DNA from: JANNWF01 sp038205755
Lineage (GTDB): Bacteria; Pseudomonadota; Gammaproteobacteria; Xanthomonadales; Xanthomonadaceae
Assembly (NCBI GenBank): GCA_038205755.1
Contig: JBBRBN010000005.1
Coordinates: 1-64,000, forward strand
DNA: 64,000 bases
Direction of reading: 5' to 3'
Shown here: piece after piece, positions 40,151 to 50,650 of the stretch
Layout of the letters: each line of letters starts with the position of its first letter
How positions within the stretch are numbered: position 1 is the first letter of the stretch
Made by a program: the position numbers and the translations under genes
The notes under the pieces: model-generated
Told to the model about the DNA's origin: nothing
Database searches by the model: none
What the model saw: the letters and a program-made list of their open reading frames with translations, nothing else

Positions 40151-41578
40151 ATGGCGCTGAGCTTTCCACTCTCCGACGAGTGGCAGCTGGCGATTTCGAT
40201 CGGCTGGCTGCTTTACGTTCTGGCGCTGGTCGTATGGATCGTGCTGCAGAAGCGCCCGCCACTCTCGACGCTGTCGTGGGTGCTGGCGCTGGCCGCGCTG
40301 CCGGTGATCGGTTTACTGATCTACTTCTTTCTGGGCCCACAGAAGATCAAGCGCCAGCGCATTCGGCGTGCGCGAATGCGGTCGCTGCATGGCAAGCAGG
40401 CCCCGCACGCCGATGAAGACCCGCAGTCGCCGCTGCCGCGGCGCAAGCTGGCGCTGGGCCGGATGGTACGTGCGACCACCGGGGTGCCGGTGTCGAGCGC
40501 CACCCAGGTCGATCTGCTGGCCGGGGGCGCTGCAAAGTTTGCCGCCCTGCACGCGGCGATCGCCGCGGCCGAGAAGCATGTGCACCTGGCCTACTACATC
40601 TTCGAACCGGATCGGGTGGGTCTGCCGTTGCTCGACGCATTGCTGGCCGCGGCGCGGCGCGGGGTGCAGGTGCGGCTGCTGGTCGATTCGGTAGGCTCGG
40701 GGCGACTGCATCGCAAGCATCTGGCCGCGCTGCGCGCTGCCGGCGGCTCGGTTACGTTCTTCCACCCGTTCCGGCTGGCCACACTGCGGCCGCTGCTCAA
40801 TCTGCGGATGCACCGCAAGATCGTGGTGATCGACGGCCGGGTCGGCTTCACCGGCGGCATCAATATCACCGAAGATGAGCACGAGGGGCTGAGCGCGAAG
40901 GCTTTCCACGATCTGCACCTGCGGCTGGAGGGGCCGGTGGTCGGCTGGCTGCAAACCATCTTCGCCGAGGATTGGACCTACGCCAGCAAGCGCTCGTTGG
41001 CCGAGACGGACCTTTACCCCGCCCAGCTGAGTGGGCCGATTTCCGTACAGGCAATCGGCAGCGGGCCGGAGGGGCTGTGGGAACCGATCCATCGGCTGCA
41101 CCTGCACGCGATTGCCGACGCGCGCGAGCGTGTCTGGCTGGCCACGCCGTACTTCGTGCCCGGCGAGGCGGCCCTGTTCGCACTATCCAACGCGGCGCTG
41201 CGCGGCGTTGACGTACGGGTGCTGGTGCCACGACACAGCGACTCGATGGTAGTGACGTTTGCCGCGCGCTCCTACTTCGATGAGCTGATGGAGGCCGGCG
41301 TCAAGGTCTACGAGTATCAGCCGGTGATGCTGCACAGCAAGGCGCTGCTGGTAGACGACGATTGCGCGGTGATCGGCAGCGCCAACTTCGACAATCGCAG
41401 TTTCCGGCTCAACTTTGAAGTCTGCGCAGCGCTCTACGACGTTGGTCTGGCGGCCCAACTGGCGCGTGAGTTCGAGCGCGACTTCAGCCGCTCACGACGG
41501 GTGGCGCGGCCGCGCAAGGTCGATCTGCTGCGGCGTCTGGCGGAAGCGTCGGCGCGGCTGCTTTCGCCGCTGCTGTAG
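40151..41578 (+). CDS. cls: Cardiolipin synthase (phospholipase D superfamily)
   Basis: 475 residues from the ATG at 40151; the upstream part of the frame is not protein-like. Two N-terminal membrane helices (ISIGWLLYVLALVVWIVL and VLALAALPVIGLLIYFFLGP) are followed by a nuclease-like domain and two HKD motifs: H221-x-K-x4-D in HRKIVVIDGRVGFTGGINI, and H395 in HSKALLVDDDCAVIGSANFDNRS. The enzyme joins two phosphatidylglycerols to cardiolipin at the inner membrane. Length and domain order fit bacterial ClsA. Between 39364 and here the genes are on the same strand, but 70 bp separates them. Confidence 0.93.
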   Translation: MALSFPLSDEWQLAISIGWLLYVLALVVWIVLQKRPPLSTLSWVLALAALPVIGLLIYFFLGPQKIKRQRIRRARMRSLHGKQAPHADEDPQSPLPRRKLALGRMVRATTGVPVSSATQVDLLAGGAAKFAALHAAIAAAEKHVHLAYYIFEPDRVGLPLLDALLAAARRGVQVRLLVDSVGSGRLHRKHLAALRAAGGSVTFFHPFRLATLRPLLNLRMHRKIVVIDGRVGFTGGINITEDEHEGLSAKAFHDLHLRLEGPVVGWLQTIFAEDWTYASKRSLAETDLYPAQLSGPISVQAIGSGPEGLWEPIHRLHLHAIADARERVWLATPYFVPGEAALFALSNAALRGVDVRVLVPRHSDSMVVTFAARSYFDELMEAGVKVYEYQPVMLHSKALLVDDDCAVIGSANFDNRSFRLNFEVCAALYDVGLAAQLAREFERDFSRSRRVARPRKVDLLRRLAEASARLLSPLL

Positions 41579-41727
41579 GCATTGCTGAGCGCCCAGTTGC
41601 CGTTCGCTCATCTGCGGGCAGTACACTTTGCGCCTGATGCCTGGCGGGCGGGGCGCGGTCGGCGTCGCCCGGCCGGCGTGTCCCTGGTCCCTACACCCTG
41701 CACGCGTGCCCACTTGAGGAATCCACC

Positions 41728-42078
41728 ATGGCCTGGCTGTTTTTCGCGCTCGCGCTCGGCGCCATCCTGCTGGCGTTCAACACGTTCTCGATCGGGCTGG
41801 CAGCGGTCTGCCTGGTGCTGGCGCTGGGACTGATCCTTGCCGGCACCCTGACCCTGGTCGCGGCACGTATTTCCAACCGCTCGCAAAGTCCAACCAAGAT
41901 GCTCGATGCCAAGGCGATCGAAGCGATTCGCCAGAAGGCCAAGCGGGACGGCGGCGGCGTCGAAAGCAGCAGCGGTTCGAACTCAGCTGCCGGGCGCCAG
42001 CGGGCAGATCAGGAGTCGCCGCCGGAGCGCAGGAGCGACGCGGCGGGTGGTGGCGAGGGCGGCGGCGGCGGCGATTGA
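41728..42078 (+). CDS. Small membrane protein of unknown function
   Basis: 116 residues. Two hydrophobic segments (AWLFFALALGAILLAFNTFSI and LAAVCLVLALGLILAGTLTLVAA) make up the first 48 residues, with a basic, disordered Ser/Gly/Glu-rich tail ending in a run of glycines. The ATG at 41728 follows a modest purine stretch (TTGAGGAATCC). No family recognised. It lies downstream of cls with about 150 bp between. Confidence 0.5.
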   Translation: MAWLFFALALGAILLAFNTFSIGLAAVCLVLALGLILAGTLTLVAARISNRSQSPTKMLDAKAIEAIRQKAKRDGGGVESSSGSNSAAGRQRADQESPPERRSDAAGGGEGGGGGD

Positions 42079-42277
42079 AGCGCTCGCTGCGCTGAGGACG
42101 CAGTGGCCCTCCCCGCTTTTTTCAGCGCCACTCCGCAGATCGTCTCGGCTGGTGCTGCGTTCCTGGCGCAACGTATTTGATCGGCGGAGCTGCGTTCTCA
42201 TTGGCGCACGGCGCGAGCCGACTTCGTGGCGGCAGACGCGCCAAGCGAATGCCAGCGCTTTCACCGCCCTGCGGGCA

Positions 42278-42334
42278 GCGAGTCACTTTCTCTTGCTTGT
42301 CCAAAAGAAAAGTAACCAAAGAGAACGACACCCG
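42278..42334. repeat. Conserved non-coding motif with GAAAAGTAACCAAAG core
   Basis: GCGAGTCACTTTCTCTTGCTTGTCC followed by AAAAGAAAAGTAACCAAAGAG carries a known widely dispersed proteobacterial sequence whose chance translation is annotated as SEVTFSCLSKRKVTKE-like hypothetical proteins. It includes an inverted ACTTT..AAAGT pair. The rest of the gap 42079-42420 shows no gene. Confidence 0.6.
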
Positions 42335-42420
42335 AGGCGCGCACCGCGCGGATACAGCTCGCGCGGCAAAGCGAGATCCAGAGCGTCTTCGTTAGGCTCC
42401 AATCTGAATACAACGCGACG

Positions 42421-43035
42421 CTAGCCTGTCGCGCTGCGCATGCAGATGTGCATCAGCCCGGCTGCCACGGCGTCGCCCAGCGCGCTGTGGCGGTCCGGCG
42501 TCGGCAGCTTGAGGGACTGCGCGATGGCTTCGAAACGCAGGTCGGGCTCCAGCTCAGGCCGGCGCTGCCGCTGCCGGGCGGCATACTCGCGCTGCACGTC
42601 GACCCGCCGGTTGGGCAGGCCAAAGCCGAGTCGCGGCCGCAGCGCCCGGTCGAGCATGGCGATGTCGAAGCCGACACAGTAGCCGACCAGCGGCCGGTTG
42701 CCGATCAGCGCCAGCAGCCGGGTCAATGCCTCGTCCAGCGAAACGCCTTTGGCTACGTCGTCGGGCCGCAAGCGATGGTGACGGATCGCCTCGATGATCC
42801 GCGGGCTGTCGCTGCGCACCACAAGGTCGAGCCGCTCGCGCAGCCGAAGCACCCGGCCGCTGCCGGGCACGGCAGCCATGGCGATGATCTGGTCACGCGC
42901 CGGATCAAGGCCGGTGGTCTCCAGGTCAATCGCGACCCAGTCATCGGTCGTCGGGGCGGCAAACAGCGCCGCGTGCGGACCGTGCGCGTGCCGCCGGCGC
43001 TCGCGCCAGCGCGTCCATGGCCAGACCCTGCTCAC
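42421..43035 (-). CDS. DnaQ-like 3'-5' exonuclease
   Basis: 204 residues from a GTG at 43035, directly after the stop of the DUF294 gene (the frame is open further, but that part overlaps the upstream gene in another frame). The DEDD exonuclease motifs are present: VAIDLETTGLDPARDQIIAMAAVP (Exo I), GYCVGFDIAMLDRAL (Exo II), and HSALGDAVAAGLMHICM (Exo III, H-x4-D). A DNA polymerase III epsilon-like or RNase T-like role in nucleic-acid processing is usual. The pairing of a DUF294 nucleotidyltransferase with a DnaQ-like exonuclease and a solute symporter is a recurrent arrangement next to acetate-use genes. Confidence 0.85.
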   Translation of the reverse strand: MSRVWPWTRWRERRRHAHGPHAALFAAPTTDDWVAIDLETTGLDPARDQIIAMAAVPGSGRVLRLRERLDLVVRSDSPRIIEAIRHHRLRPDDVAKGVSLDEALTRLLALIGNRPLVGYCVGFDIAMLDRALRPRLGFGLPNRRVDVQREYAARQRQRRPELEPDLRFEAIAQSLKLPTPDRHSALGDAVAAGLMHICMRSATG

Positions 43036-43045
43036 CGACCTCGGC

Positions 43046-44851
43046 TCACAGATGGAAGCTCCGCTTGAGCAGACCCTTGAACGCGTCGACCACGCCGAGC
43101 GCGTCACGCAGCAGCTCGCGATCCAGCCGGCGCAGCTCGGTGACCCGCAGATAGTTGTCGGGCGGCTCGCCGCGGCGCGCGCCCTGCAGCTGTTGGCCCA
43201 AGCGCAGGCGCATGAACACCGACAGCGCCTGCTGAACGTCGCGGGCCAGCTCAACGCTCATGCCGCCGGCTGCCGCAATATTCTCGGCGCGTTGGAAGCT
43301 GTTGCGATCAGTGACGCCGTGGCGCAGGGCCAAGGCCCGCAGTCCGTGGACCAGCGGGAAGACACCGCCCTTCTTGATGTCGGTGCCGCGCTCGCCTGCC
43401 TTCAGGTGGCCGAACAGGGTCAGCGGCGTGTGGAAGGCCAGCGCGGCAGCGGCAAAGTGGTGCAGCACCACATCGTTGCGCGCTGCCTCCATGAAGGTAG
43501 CGCGCACGCTGTCGAACAGCCCGCTGTCGCCGGCCACCGGGCGGGCGTCGAGGGTGATGGCGAAGTCAAGCATGGCGCGCGGATCGGTGCTGTGCGACCA
43601 CTGCTGCAGGTGGCTGCGCCAGCCGGCAACGGTGTGCCGCCAGGCCGGGTTGCGGACCATCACACCGCCCGGACAGGGCGGCCAGCCACAGGCCTCAAGC
43701 TCGGCGCCAAAGGCCTCCATCACCGGCGCCAGCTGCGGCCAGTCCGCGCCCTCCGGCAGGATCAGCGCATTGTCCTGGTCGGTCTTGAGGATCTGCTCAC
43801 GGCGGCCCTCGCTACCCAGCACCAGCAGGCACAGCGAGTCGCGATATGGCGCTGGAACGACGAGCTCCCACAGCCGCTGCAGCACGCGCCCGTTGAGCGC
43901 GCTGACCAGCTCGGTGAGAAAGCTGATCCGGGCGCCCTGCGCATGCAGGCTGCGGACCAGGTCCGGCATCCGCAGCGCCGCCGCACGAACCTCTTCAACG
44001 CGCCCGGCCCGCGCCAGCTGCAGTCCGATCAGATGCGAATGGCTGGAGTAGTGGCTGAGCACCTCGGCCATGCCGAGCGTGCCGCGGACGATGTCGCCAT
44101 CCAGCACCACCACCCGTTCCACGTGGTGCTCGGTCATCGACACCAGCGCCTGGAACAGCACTTCGTCCGGTCGCACGCTCAGCAGTGGCCGCCGGACCAG
44201 ATCGGCGATGCCGTCGTCGGGCCGACGGTCGTGCAGCGCCAGCGCGTCGAGCAGGTCGGTGCGGGTCACGATGCCGGGACCGGCCTGCGCGTCCTCGATC
44301 ACCGCACAGCTCACCGAGAGGCGCTTCATCTCGCTGCGGGCGTGGCGCAGCGTGGCGTTGGGCGGCAGAAGCAGAACCGGTGCCAGCTGGGCGTCGCCGA
44401 CCCGGGTCAGCATGGTCTCGGCCAGCTCGCCCGGCCGCTGCTGCGCCGCCAGCAGCTGACGCTTGGCGCTCAGGCCCTCGAGAAACCAGGCGGCGAAGCG
44501 CGGATGGCCCTGCTGCGCGTGCCGGAAGGCAGCGGCGTTGATCGCGAAGCACAGCGTCTGCTCGAGCGCTTCATAGGTAAAGCGCGCCTTGCCCATCATC
44601 ACTGCAAAGGCACCGATCACGTCGCCAGGCCCGTACTCGGCCAACCGCTCCTCGCCCGCCTCGCCGCTGCGCAGGGCCTGCATGCGACCGCGGTAGATCA
44701 CGTAAACCTGCAGCGAGGGCTGCCCGCCCTGCAGCGGGCGCTCGCCCTTGGCGACATAGACCAGATCGGTGGCGCGCTGCAGCCGGGCCAGCGCTTCGGG
44801 GCTCAGCAGGTCGAACGGTGGACTGTGGGGGTCGAGATCGATGGCAGTCAT
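43046..44851 (-). CDS. Cyclic-nucleotide/CBS domain protein with DUF294 nucleotidyltransferase domain
   Basis: 601 residues from the ATG at 44851. Residues about 20-140 are a cyclic-nucleotide-binding-like beta roll (VYVIYRGRMQALRSGEAGEERLAEYGPGDVIGAF). Two CBS domains follow (about 150-285; SVSCAVIEDAQAGPGIVTRTDLLDALAL and VVVLDGDIVRGTLGMAEVLSHY). Then comes the DUF294 nucleotidyltransferase with LLVLGSEGRREQILKTDQDNALI, whose G-S-x-G-R-x-E-q and D-q-D motifs are those of polymerase-beta-like transferases, and the DUF294 C-terminal helical domain. The family is proposed to regulate through adenylylation or uridylylation of targets; substrate unknown. It lies between a symporter and an exonuclease in an operon devoted to acetate-type solutes. 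Confidence 0.9.
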   Translation of the reverse strand: MTAIDLDPHSPPFDLLSPEALARLQRATDLVYVAKGERPLQGGQPSLQVYVIYRGRMQALRSGEAGEERLAEYGPGDVIGAFAVMMGKARFTYEALEQTLCFAINAAAFRHAQQGHPRFAAWFLEGLSAKRQLLAAQQRPGELAETMLTRVGDAQLAPVLLLPPNATLRHARSEMKRLSVSCAVIEDAQAGPGIVTRTDLLDALALHDRRPDDGIADLVRRPLLSVRPDEVLFQALVSMTEHHVERVVVLDGDIVRGTLGMAEVLSHYSSHSHLIGLQLARAGRVEEVRAAALRMPDLVRSLHAQGARISFLTELVSALNGRVLQRLWELVVPAPYRDSLCLLVLGSEGRREQILKTDQDNALILPEGADWPQLAPVMEAFGAELEACGWPPCPGGVMVRNPAWRHTVAGWRSHLQQWSHSTDPRAMLDFAITLDARPVAGDSGLFDSVRATFMEAARNDVVLHHFAAAALAFHTPLTLFGHLKAGERGTDIKKGGVFPLVHGLRALALRHGVTDRNSFQRAENIAAAGGMSVELARDVQQALSVFMRLRLGQQLQGARRGEPPDNYLRVTELRRLDRELLRDALGVVDAFKGLLKRSFHL

Positions 44852-44913
44852 CGGGTAGCGCACTCCTGGCGGCGGCCCGGCCCCCACTCGGGGGCCGGAT
44901 CAAACCGCTGCAG

Positions 44914-46638
44914 TCAATGTTGCGCGATGTGCACCGCCTCCTTGGCCCCGCGCGGTACGCGGATCGAATCGACCAGGTCCTGCACGTGCTGCGGCGGCGG
45001 GGCGGTGAGGCGCGACACTACGATGGCGACGGCGAAGTTGAGCAGCATGCCGACCGAGCCGATTCCCTCGGGCGAGATGCCGAACAGCCAGTTGGCCGGC
45101 ACGTTGGCCGCCATCGGCGCCATGAAGATTCCCTTGAAGTACAGGATGTAGCCCATGGTGAAGACCAGTCCCGCGACCATGCCGCTGACCGCGCCCGCCG
45201 CATTGGTGCGCTTGTCGAAGATGCCAAGCAGGATCGCCGGGAAGAAGCTTGCCGCGGCCAGACCAAAGGCGAAAGCCACCACCTCGGCGACGAATCCGGG
45301 CGGATAGATGCCCAGCAGACCGGCCACTCCGATGGCAAAGACCGCGGCGATGCGGGCGTACAGCAGCTCCTGTTTCTCCGAGATGTTGGGCATCAGCACC
45401 TTTTTCAGCAGGTCATGGGAGATCGCCGAGGAGATCACCAGCAGCAGTCCGGCGGCGGTCGACAGCGCGGCGGCGAGGCCGCCGGCGGCGATCAGGGCGA
45501 TGACCCAGGCCGGCAGATTGGCAATCTCCGGGTTGGCCAGCACCATGATGTCGCGGTCGATGGTCATCTCGTTGCGCTCATCCGCAGCGTAGAACATGCG
45601 GCCGTCGGCGTTCTTGTCCTCCCACTTGATCAGGCCGGTCTTCTCCCAGTTGCCAACCCAGGCCGGCGCTTCCGCGTACGGCGTGCCCTGGCTGTCGGTA
45701 CCGTTGATCGTCTCGATCATGTTGACCCGGGCAAAGCTCGCCACCGCCGGTGCCGTGGTGTAGAGGATGGCGATGAACAGCAGCGCCCAGCCGGCCGACG
45801 TGCGGGCGTCGCGAACCTTGGGCACGGTGAAAAAGCGCACGATCACGTGCGGCAGGCCGGCGGTGCCGACCATCAGCGCCAAGGTGATGCAGAACACGTC
45901 GATCATGCCCTTGCTGCCGTCGGTGTAGGGCGCAAAGCCGAGCGCGGTGTTGAGCCCGTCCAGCTTGTCGAGCAGGTACTGGCCGGAGCCGTCGGCCAGC
46001 GTCGCGCCCATGCCGCTCTGCGGCACCGGGTGCCCGGTGAGCATGATCGAGATGAAGATCGCCGGCACCATGTACGCGAAGATCAGCACGCAGTACTGCG
46101 CCACCTGGGTGTAGGTGATGCCCTTCATGCCGCCGAGCACGGCGTAGAAGAACACGATGGTCATGCCGATGATGACGCCGGTGGTGATGTCGACCTCAAG
46201 GAACCGGCTGAACACGATGCCAACGCCGCGCATCTGCCCGGCAACGTAGGTGAACGAGACAAACAGCGCACAGACCACGGCGACCAGCCGGGCGGTGTCG
46301 CTGTCGTAGCGGTCGCCGACGAAGTCGGGCACGGTGAACTTGCCGAACTTGCGCAGGTAGGGCGCCAGCAGCAGGGCCAGCAGGACGTAGCCGCCGGTCC
46401 AGCCGAGCAGATAGACGGCGCCGTCATAGCCCATGAAGGAGATCAGGCCGGCCATCGAGATGAAGCTGGCCGCGCTCATCCAGTCGGCGGCGGTGGCCAT
46501 GCCGTTGGCGATCGGATGGACGCCGCCGCCGGCGACGTAGAACTCCTTGGTCGAGCCGACGCGGGCCCAGATCGCGATCCCGATATACAGGGTGAAGCTC
46601 AGCCCGACGATGAGGTAGGTCCAGGTGAGAACTGACAT
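44914..46638 (-). CDS. Sodium/solute symporter, acetate permease (ActP/VC_2705) type
   Basis: 574 residues with about 13 membrane helices. Symporter-family motifs: TKEFYVAGGGVHPIANGMATAADWMSAASFISMAGLI near the start, GGMKGITYTQVAQYCVLIFAYMVPAIFIS and GLAAALSTAAGLLLVISSAISHDLLKKV near the C-terminal third. The VC_2705/ActP-like subgroup pairs with a DUF4212 small subunit, whose gene (46643) overlaps no codon but lies 4 bp upstream. Expected substrates are acetate, propionate or similar short carboxylates with Na+. Inner membrane. The partner DcaP porin upstream could supply the outer-membrane route. Confidence 0.92.
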   Translation of the reverse strand: MSVLTWTYLIVGLSFTLYIGIAIWARVGSTKEFYVAGGGVHPIANGMATAADWMSAASFISMAGLISFMGYDGAVYLLGWTGGYVLLALLLAPYLRKFGKFTVPDFVGDRYDSDTARLVAVVCALFVSFTYVAGQMRGVGIVFSRFLEVDITTGVIIGMTIVFFYAVLGGMKGITYTQVAQYCVLIFAYMVPAIFISIMLTGHPVPQSGMGATLADGSGQYLLDKLDGLNTALGFAPYTDGSKGMIDVFCITLALMVGTAGLPHVIVRFFTVPKVRDARTSAGWALLFIAILYTTAPAVASFARVNMIETINGTDSQGTPYAEAPAWVGNWEKTGLIKWEDKNADGRMFYAADERNEMTIDRDIMVLANPEIANLPAWVIALIAAGGLAAALSTAAGLLLVISSAISHDLLKKVLMPNISEKQELLYARIAAVFAIGVAGLLGIYPPGFVAEVVAFAFGLAAASFFPAILLGIFDKRTNAAGAVSGMVAGLVFTMGYILYFKGIFMAPMAANVPANWLFGISPEGIGSVGMLLNFAVAIVVSRLTAPPPQHVQDLVDSIRVPRGAKEAVHIAQH

Positions 46639-46642
46639 GACC

Positions 46643-46906
46643 CTACTCCTCGTCCACGTCGAACTTGCGTTCGAGCCGGTTCATTTGCCAGGTGTAGAAG
46701 AAGATCAGCACCACGAACACGTAGATCGCGCCCTGCTGGGCGAAGAAAAAGCCGAGCTTGAAGCCGAAGAACTGAATGGTGTTGAGCGCATCGGCAAACA
46801 GGATCCCGGCGCCAAAGCTGACCGTGAACCAGATCGCCAGCAGCACCGCCATGAGCTTGAGATTGGCGCGCCAGTAAGCAGCGGCGCCTCCGGTTGGTTG
46901 TGGCAT
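46643..46906 (-). CDS. DUF4212 small subunit of the solute symporter
   Basis: 87 residues from the ATG at 46906, preceded by GGGAGGGTC. Two membrane helices with the DUF4212 features: YWRANLKLMAVLLAIWFTVSFGAGILFADALN and FGFKLGFFFAQQGAIYVFVVLIFFYTWQMNRLERKFDVDEE. It is the small subunit of an SSS-family symporter (compare YhjB/ActP small partners), located 4 bp before the large subunit. Confidence 0.93.
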   Translation of the reverse strand: MPQPTGGAAAYWRANLKLMAVLLAIWFTVSFGAGILFADALNTIQFFGFKLGFFFAQQGAIYVFVVLIFFYTWQMNRLERKFDVDEE

Positions 46907-46989
46907 GACGCGACCCTCCCAGGGTTGTCGGTGGAACGGATGGTTTGCGGACGGAAACGATGGAACTCGGACGGCTTGGAAGCGGCCGA

Positions 46990-48348
46990 TCAGAAGCTGT
47001 ACTTGGCGTGGAAGTGCAAACGGCGCAGATCGCCGTCGGCACCGGACTCCAGCTCGCGCTGGCCCCAAATCGCCTCGACGCCCAGATCCAGCTTGGGCAA
47101 CGGGGTCCAGATCGCGTTGGCGTGCAGGCTGTGCACCCGGCGCGTGATGGCGGGTCCGGTCAGCGCCGTGTCGTGGTCCAACTCGACCCGCGAATAGAAC
47201 AGGTTGGTGCGCAGCCTGGCGTCGAACACATGGCGCCAGGCGATGAAGCCTGCGAGCAGCGCATTGGCATCGATGTCCCCAGCGCGGTCGAGAACGCCAT
47301 CGCTGTCGATCGCAAGGCCGACGTAGCGACCGATCCCGCGGCCAGCGGTAAGCATGTAGCGCAGGTCGTCATGGGCGCCGAGCAGGGTCTTGCCGGACAC
47401 GCTGACGCCGTAGCCGACGGCATCGGCGTCCGTCGCGCCGCCCGGCGTCTCATAGCGCAGCTGGCGCAGCAGGGCGGCAAAGCCGATCTGGCCAACGTCG
47501 CCCTTGTGCGTGTAGCGCACGGTCAGGTCGGGCAGCCAGCCGTCATCGCTGTTGAGCTTGGTGGCGTTTCCGAGATTGGGCGTCAGGACGGTCTGTGGGT
47601 TCTCCAGCGCAATCGCCCACGGACCGCTGCTGTAGCGCAGCTGGGCCTGGCGAACGAAGACGGTGCTCTCGGTCGGTCCGATGAAGTCAACCGAATCCGG
47701 CAGCGCCACCACGTCTTGGAAGTTTGACCAGGTCTGGCCGGCCAGCCAGCGGTTCCAGCTGGCGTAGGCGTGGCGCACGGTCACTCCGTAGGTGTTGGTG
47801 GCGATCTCGTTGCCAAGCGCGCCGCCGAACAGATCAAATTCGAGGTAGCCGCGCAGCGCGTCGCCGGCATCGGTGTTGGAGGCGACGTTGAACCAGAAGC
47901 GCGAGAACTGCACGTGACTGTCGAAGTCGGTGCCCTCGGACGGCCCGCCCACCGGAATGCCACCCGGCAGATAGAGCAGCCGCCCGGTCGAACCGTCGGC
48001 AATCTCGCCGTCGCTGGTGGTGGTCAGCATGGCGTCCAGCTTGACGAAACCGCCGTAGCTGAACTGGCTGCCCGGAATCGCGCCGGGAACCAGCGCACCC
48101 GGCATCGGTGCGGATGTCGCCGCAGGCGCTGCGACGGCGGTGGCTGCGGCAGCGGGCGCCGCCGGCGCAGGGTCGGGCCGCGTACCCAGCAGCTGCTGCA
48201 CCTGCCGCTCCAGCGCTGCGACCCGCGCCTCGAGCGCCGCCTCGCGCTCGCTGGAACCCTGAGCGAGCGTCATTCCTGGCGCACCCAGCAGGGCCAGCCA
48301 GCAGCCGATGACGAGGCGCGTACGTCTGCTTGAGCGATTGCTGTTCAT
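46990..48348 (-). CDS. DcaP-family outer-membrane porin
   Basis: 452 residues from the ATG at 48348 with a GGGAGGACC ribosome site. A signal peptide (LVIGCWLALLGAPGMTLAQ) is followed by a short coiled-coil (EAALEARVAALERQVQQLLG), an Ala/Pro linker and a 16-strand-like barrel starting SQFSYGGFVKLDAMLTTTSDGEIADGS and ending HFHAKYSF with the terminal Phe of outer-membrane barrels. The coiled-coil plus G-F-x-K-L-D-A start is the DcaP pattern, trimeric channels that pass dicarboxylates and other anions. It is the first gene of the symporter/DUF294 operon and is divergent from acs, with 182 bp between starts. Confidence 0.9.
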   Translation of the reverse strand: MNSNRSSRRTRLVIGCWLALLGAPGMTLAQGSSEREAALEARVAALERQVQQLLGTRPDPAPAAPAAAATAVAAPAATSAPMPGALVPGAIPGSQFSYGGFVKLDAMLTTTSDGEIADGSTGRLLYLPGGIPVGGPSEGTDFDSHVQFSRFWFNVASNTDAGDALRGYLEFDLFGGALGNEIATNTYGVTVRHAYASWNRWLAGQTWSNFQDVVALPDSVDFIGPTESTVFVRQAQLRYSSGPWAIALENPQTVLTPNLGNATKLNSDDGWLPDLTVRYTHKGDVGQIGFAALLRQLRYETPGGATDADAVGYGVSVSGKTLLGAHDDLRYMLTAGRGIGRYVGLAIDSDGVLDRAGDIDANALLAGFIAWRHVFDARLRTNLFYSRVELDHDTALTGPAITRRVHSLHANAIWTPLPKLDLGVEAIWGQRELESGADGDLRRLHFHAKYSF

Positions 48349-48419
48349 GGGTCCTCCCACCCAGCGCCCCATTCGGGCGAATTGGATGGTGGGCGGCGAC
48401 CGCGTCCGCCACTATTAGC

Positions 48420-48454
48420 CATTGGTCGAAGATGGCGCGTTTCTTAGACCAATG
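48420..48454. promoter_or_regulatory. Candidate regulator site between the porin and acetyl-CoA synthetase genes
   Basis: CATTGGTC, 19 bases, GACCAATG: an exact 8-bp inverted repeat about 72 bp from the porin start and 77 bp from the acs start. The right arm sits in TTAGACCAATGTCGTA, where GAC and GTC flank CAAT as a half-site pair of the sort used by NarL/FixJ-type regulators. The neighbouring LuxR-type regulator (50651-51322) is the natural candidate; binding is inference. Confidence 0.5.
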
Positions 48455-48530
48455 TCGTAGTGAGGGAACCGGCGCGGCGCGGCGCGGTGCGGATAATGCA
48501 TTCCATCCTTCAATCGCCTGGGAGGGCGAC

Positions 48531-50477
<1,947 letters not shown>

Positions 50478-50482
50478 ACTGC

Positions 50483-50642
50483 GGGGCTGGGCGCCGGGGG
50501 CTGGGGGCTGGAGCGCTCATGCGAGCGTCGGAGCCCCGCGCCACGGGCGAGTTCTCCAAGCTCCTGCGACGCGGCAAGCCTTCGCGCGGCGAGTTGCCAC
50601 ATACCCTGCGCCCCAGCCCCCAGTCCCCAGCCCCCAGCCCCG
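50483..50642. repeat. Long inverted repeat of G-rich units between acs and the regulator
   Basis: GGGGCTGGGCGCCGGGGG and CTGGGGGCTGG at 50483-50511 are matched inversely by a C-rich arm of CAGCCCCCAG and CCCCAGCC units at about 50609-50642, with about 97 bases between the arms. The G-runs could also form a quadruplex. The long hairpin may end or dampen acs transcription before the regulator gene. Confidence 0.65.
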
Positions 50643-50650
50643 CTCCCTGA

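Noticed and set aside
42278..42334. Short protein frames over the GAAAAGTAACCAAAG motif
   Set aside because: The familiar SEVTFSCLSKRKVTKE-like translation occurs widely as a by-product of a non-coding motif, and no ribosome site or domain is present.
46643..46906. Possible longer start for the DUF4212 gene
   Set aside because: The frame is open for 54 more codons upstream, but these are Arg/Pro-rich and non-conserved; the ATG at 46906 has a good ribosome site and gives the normal 87-residue size.
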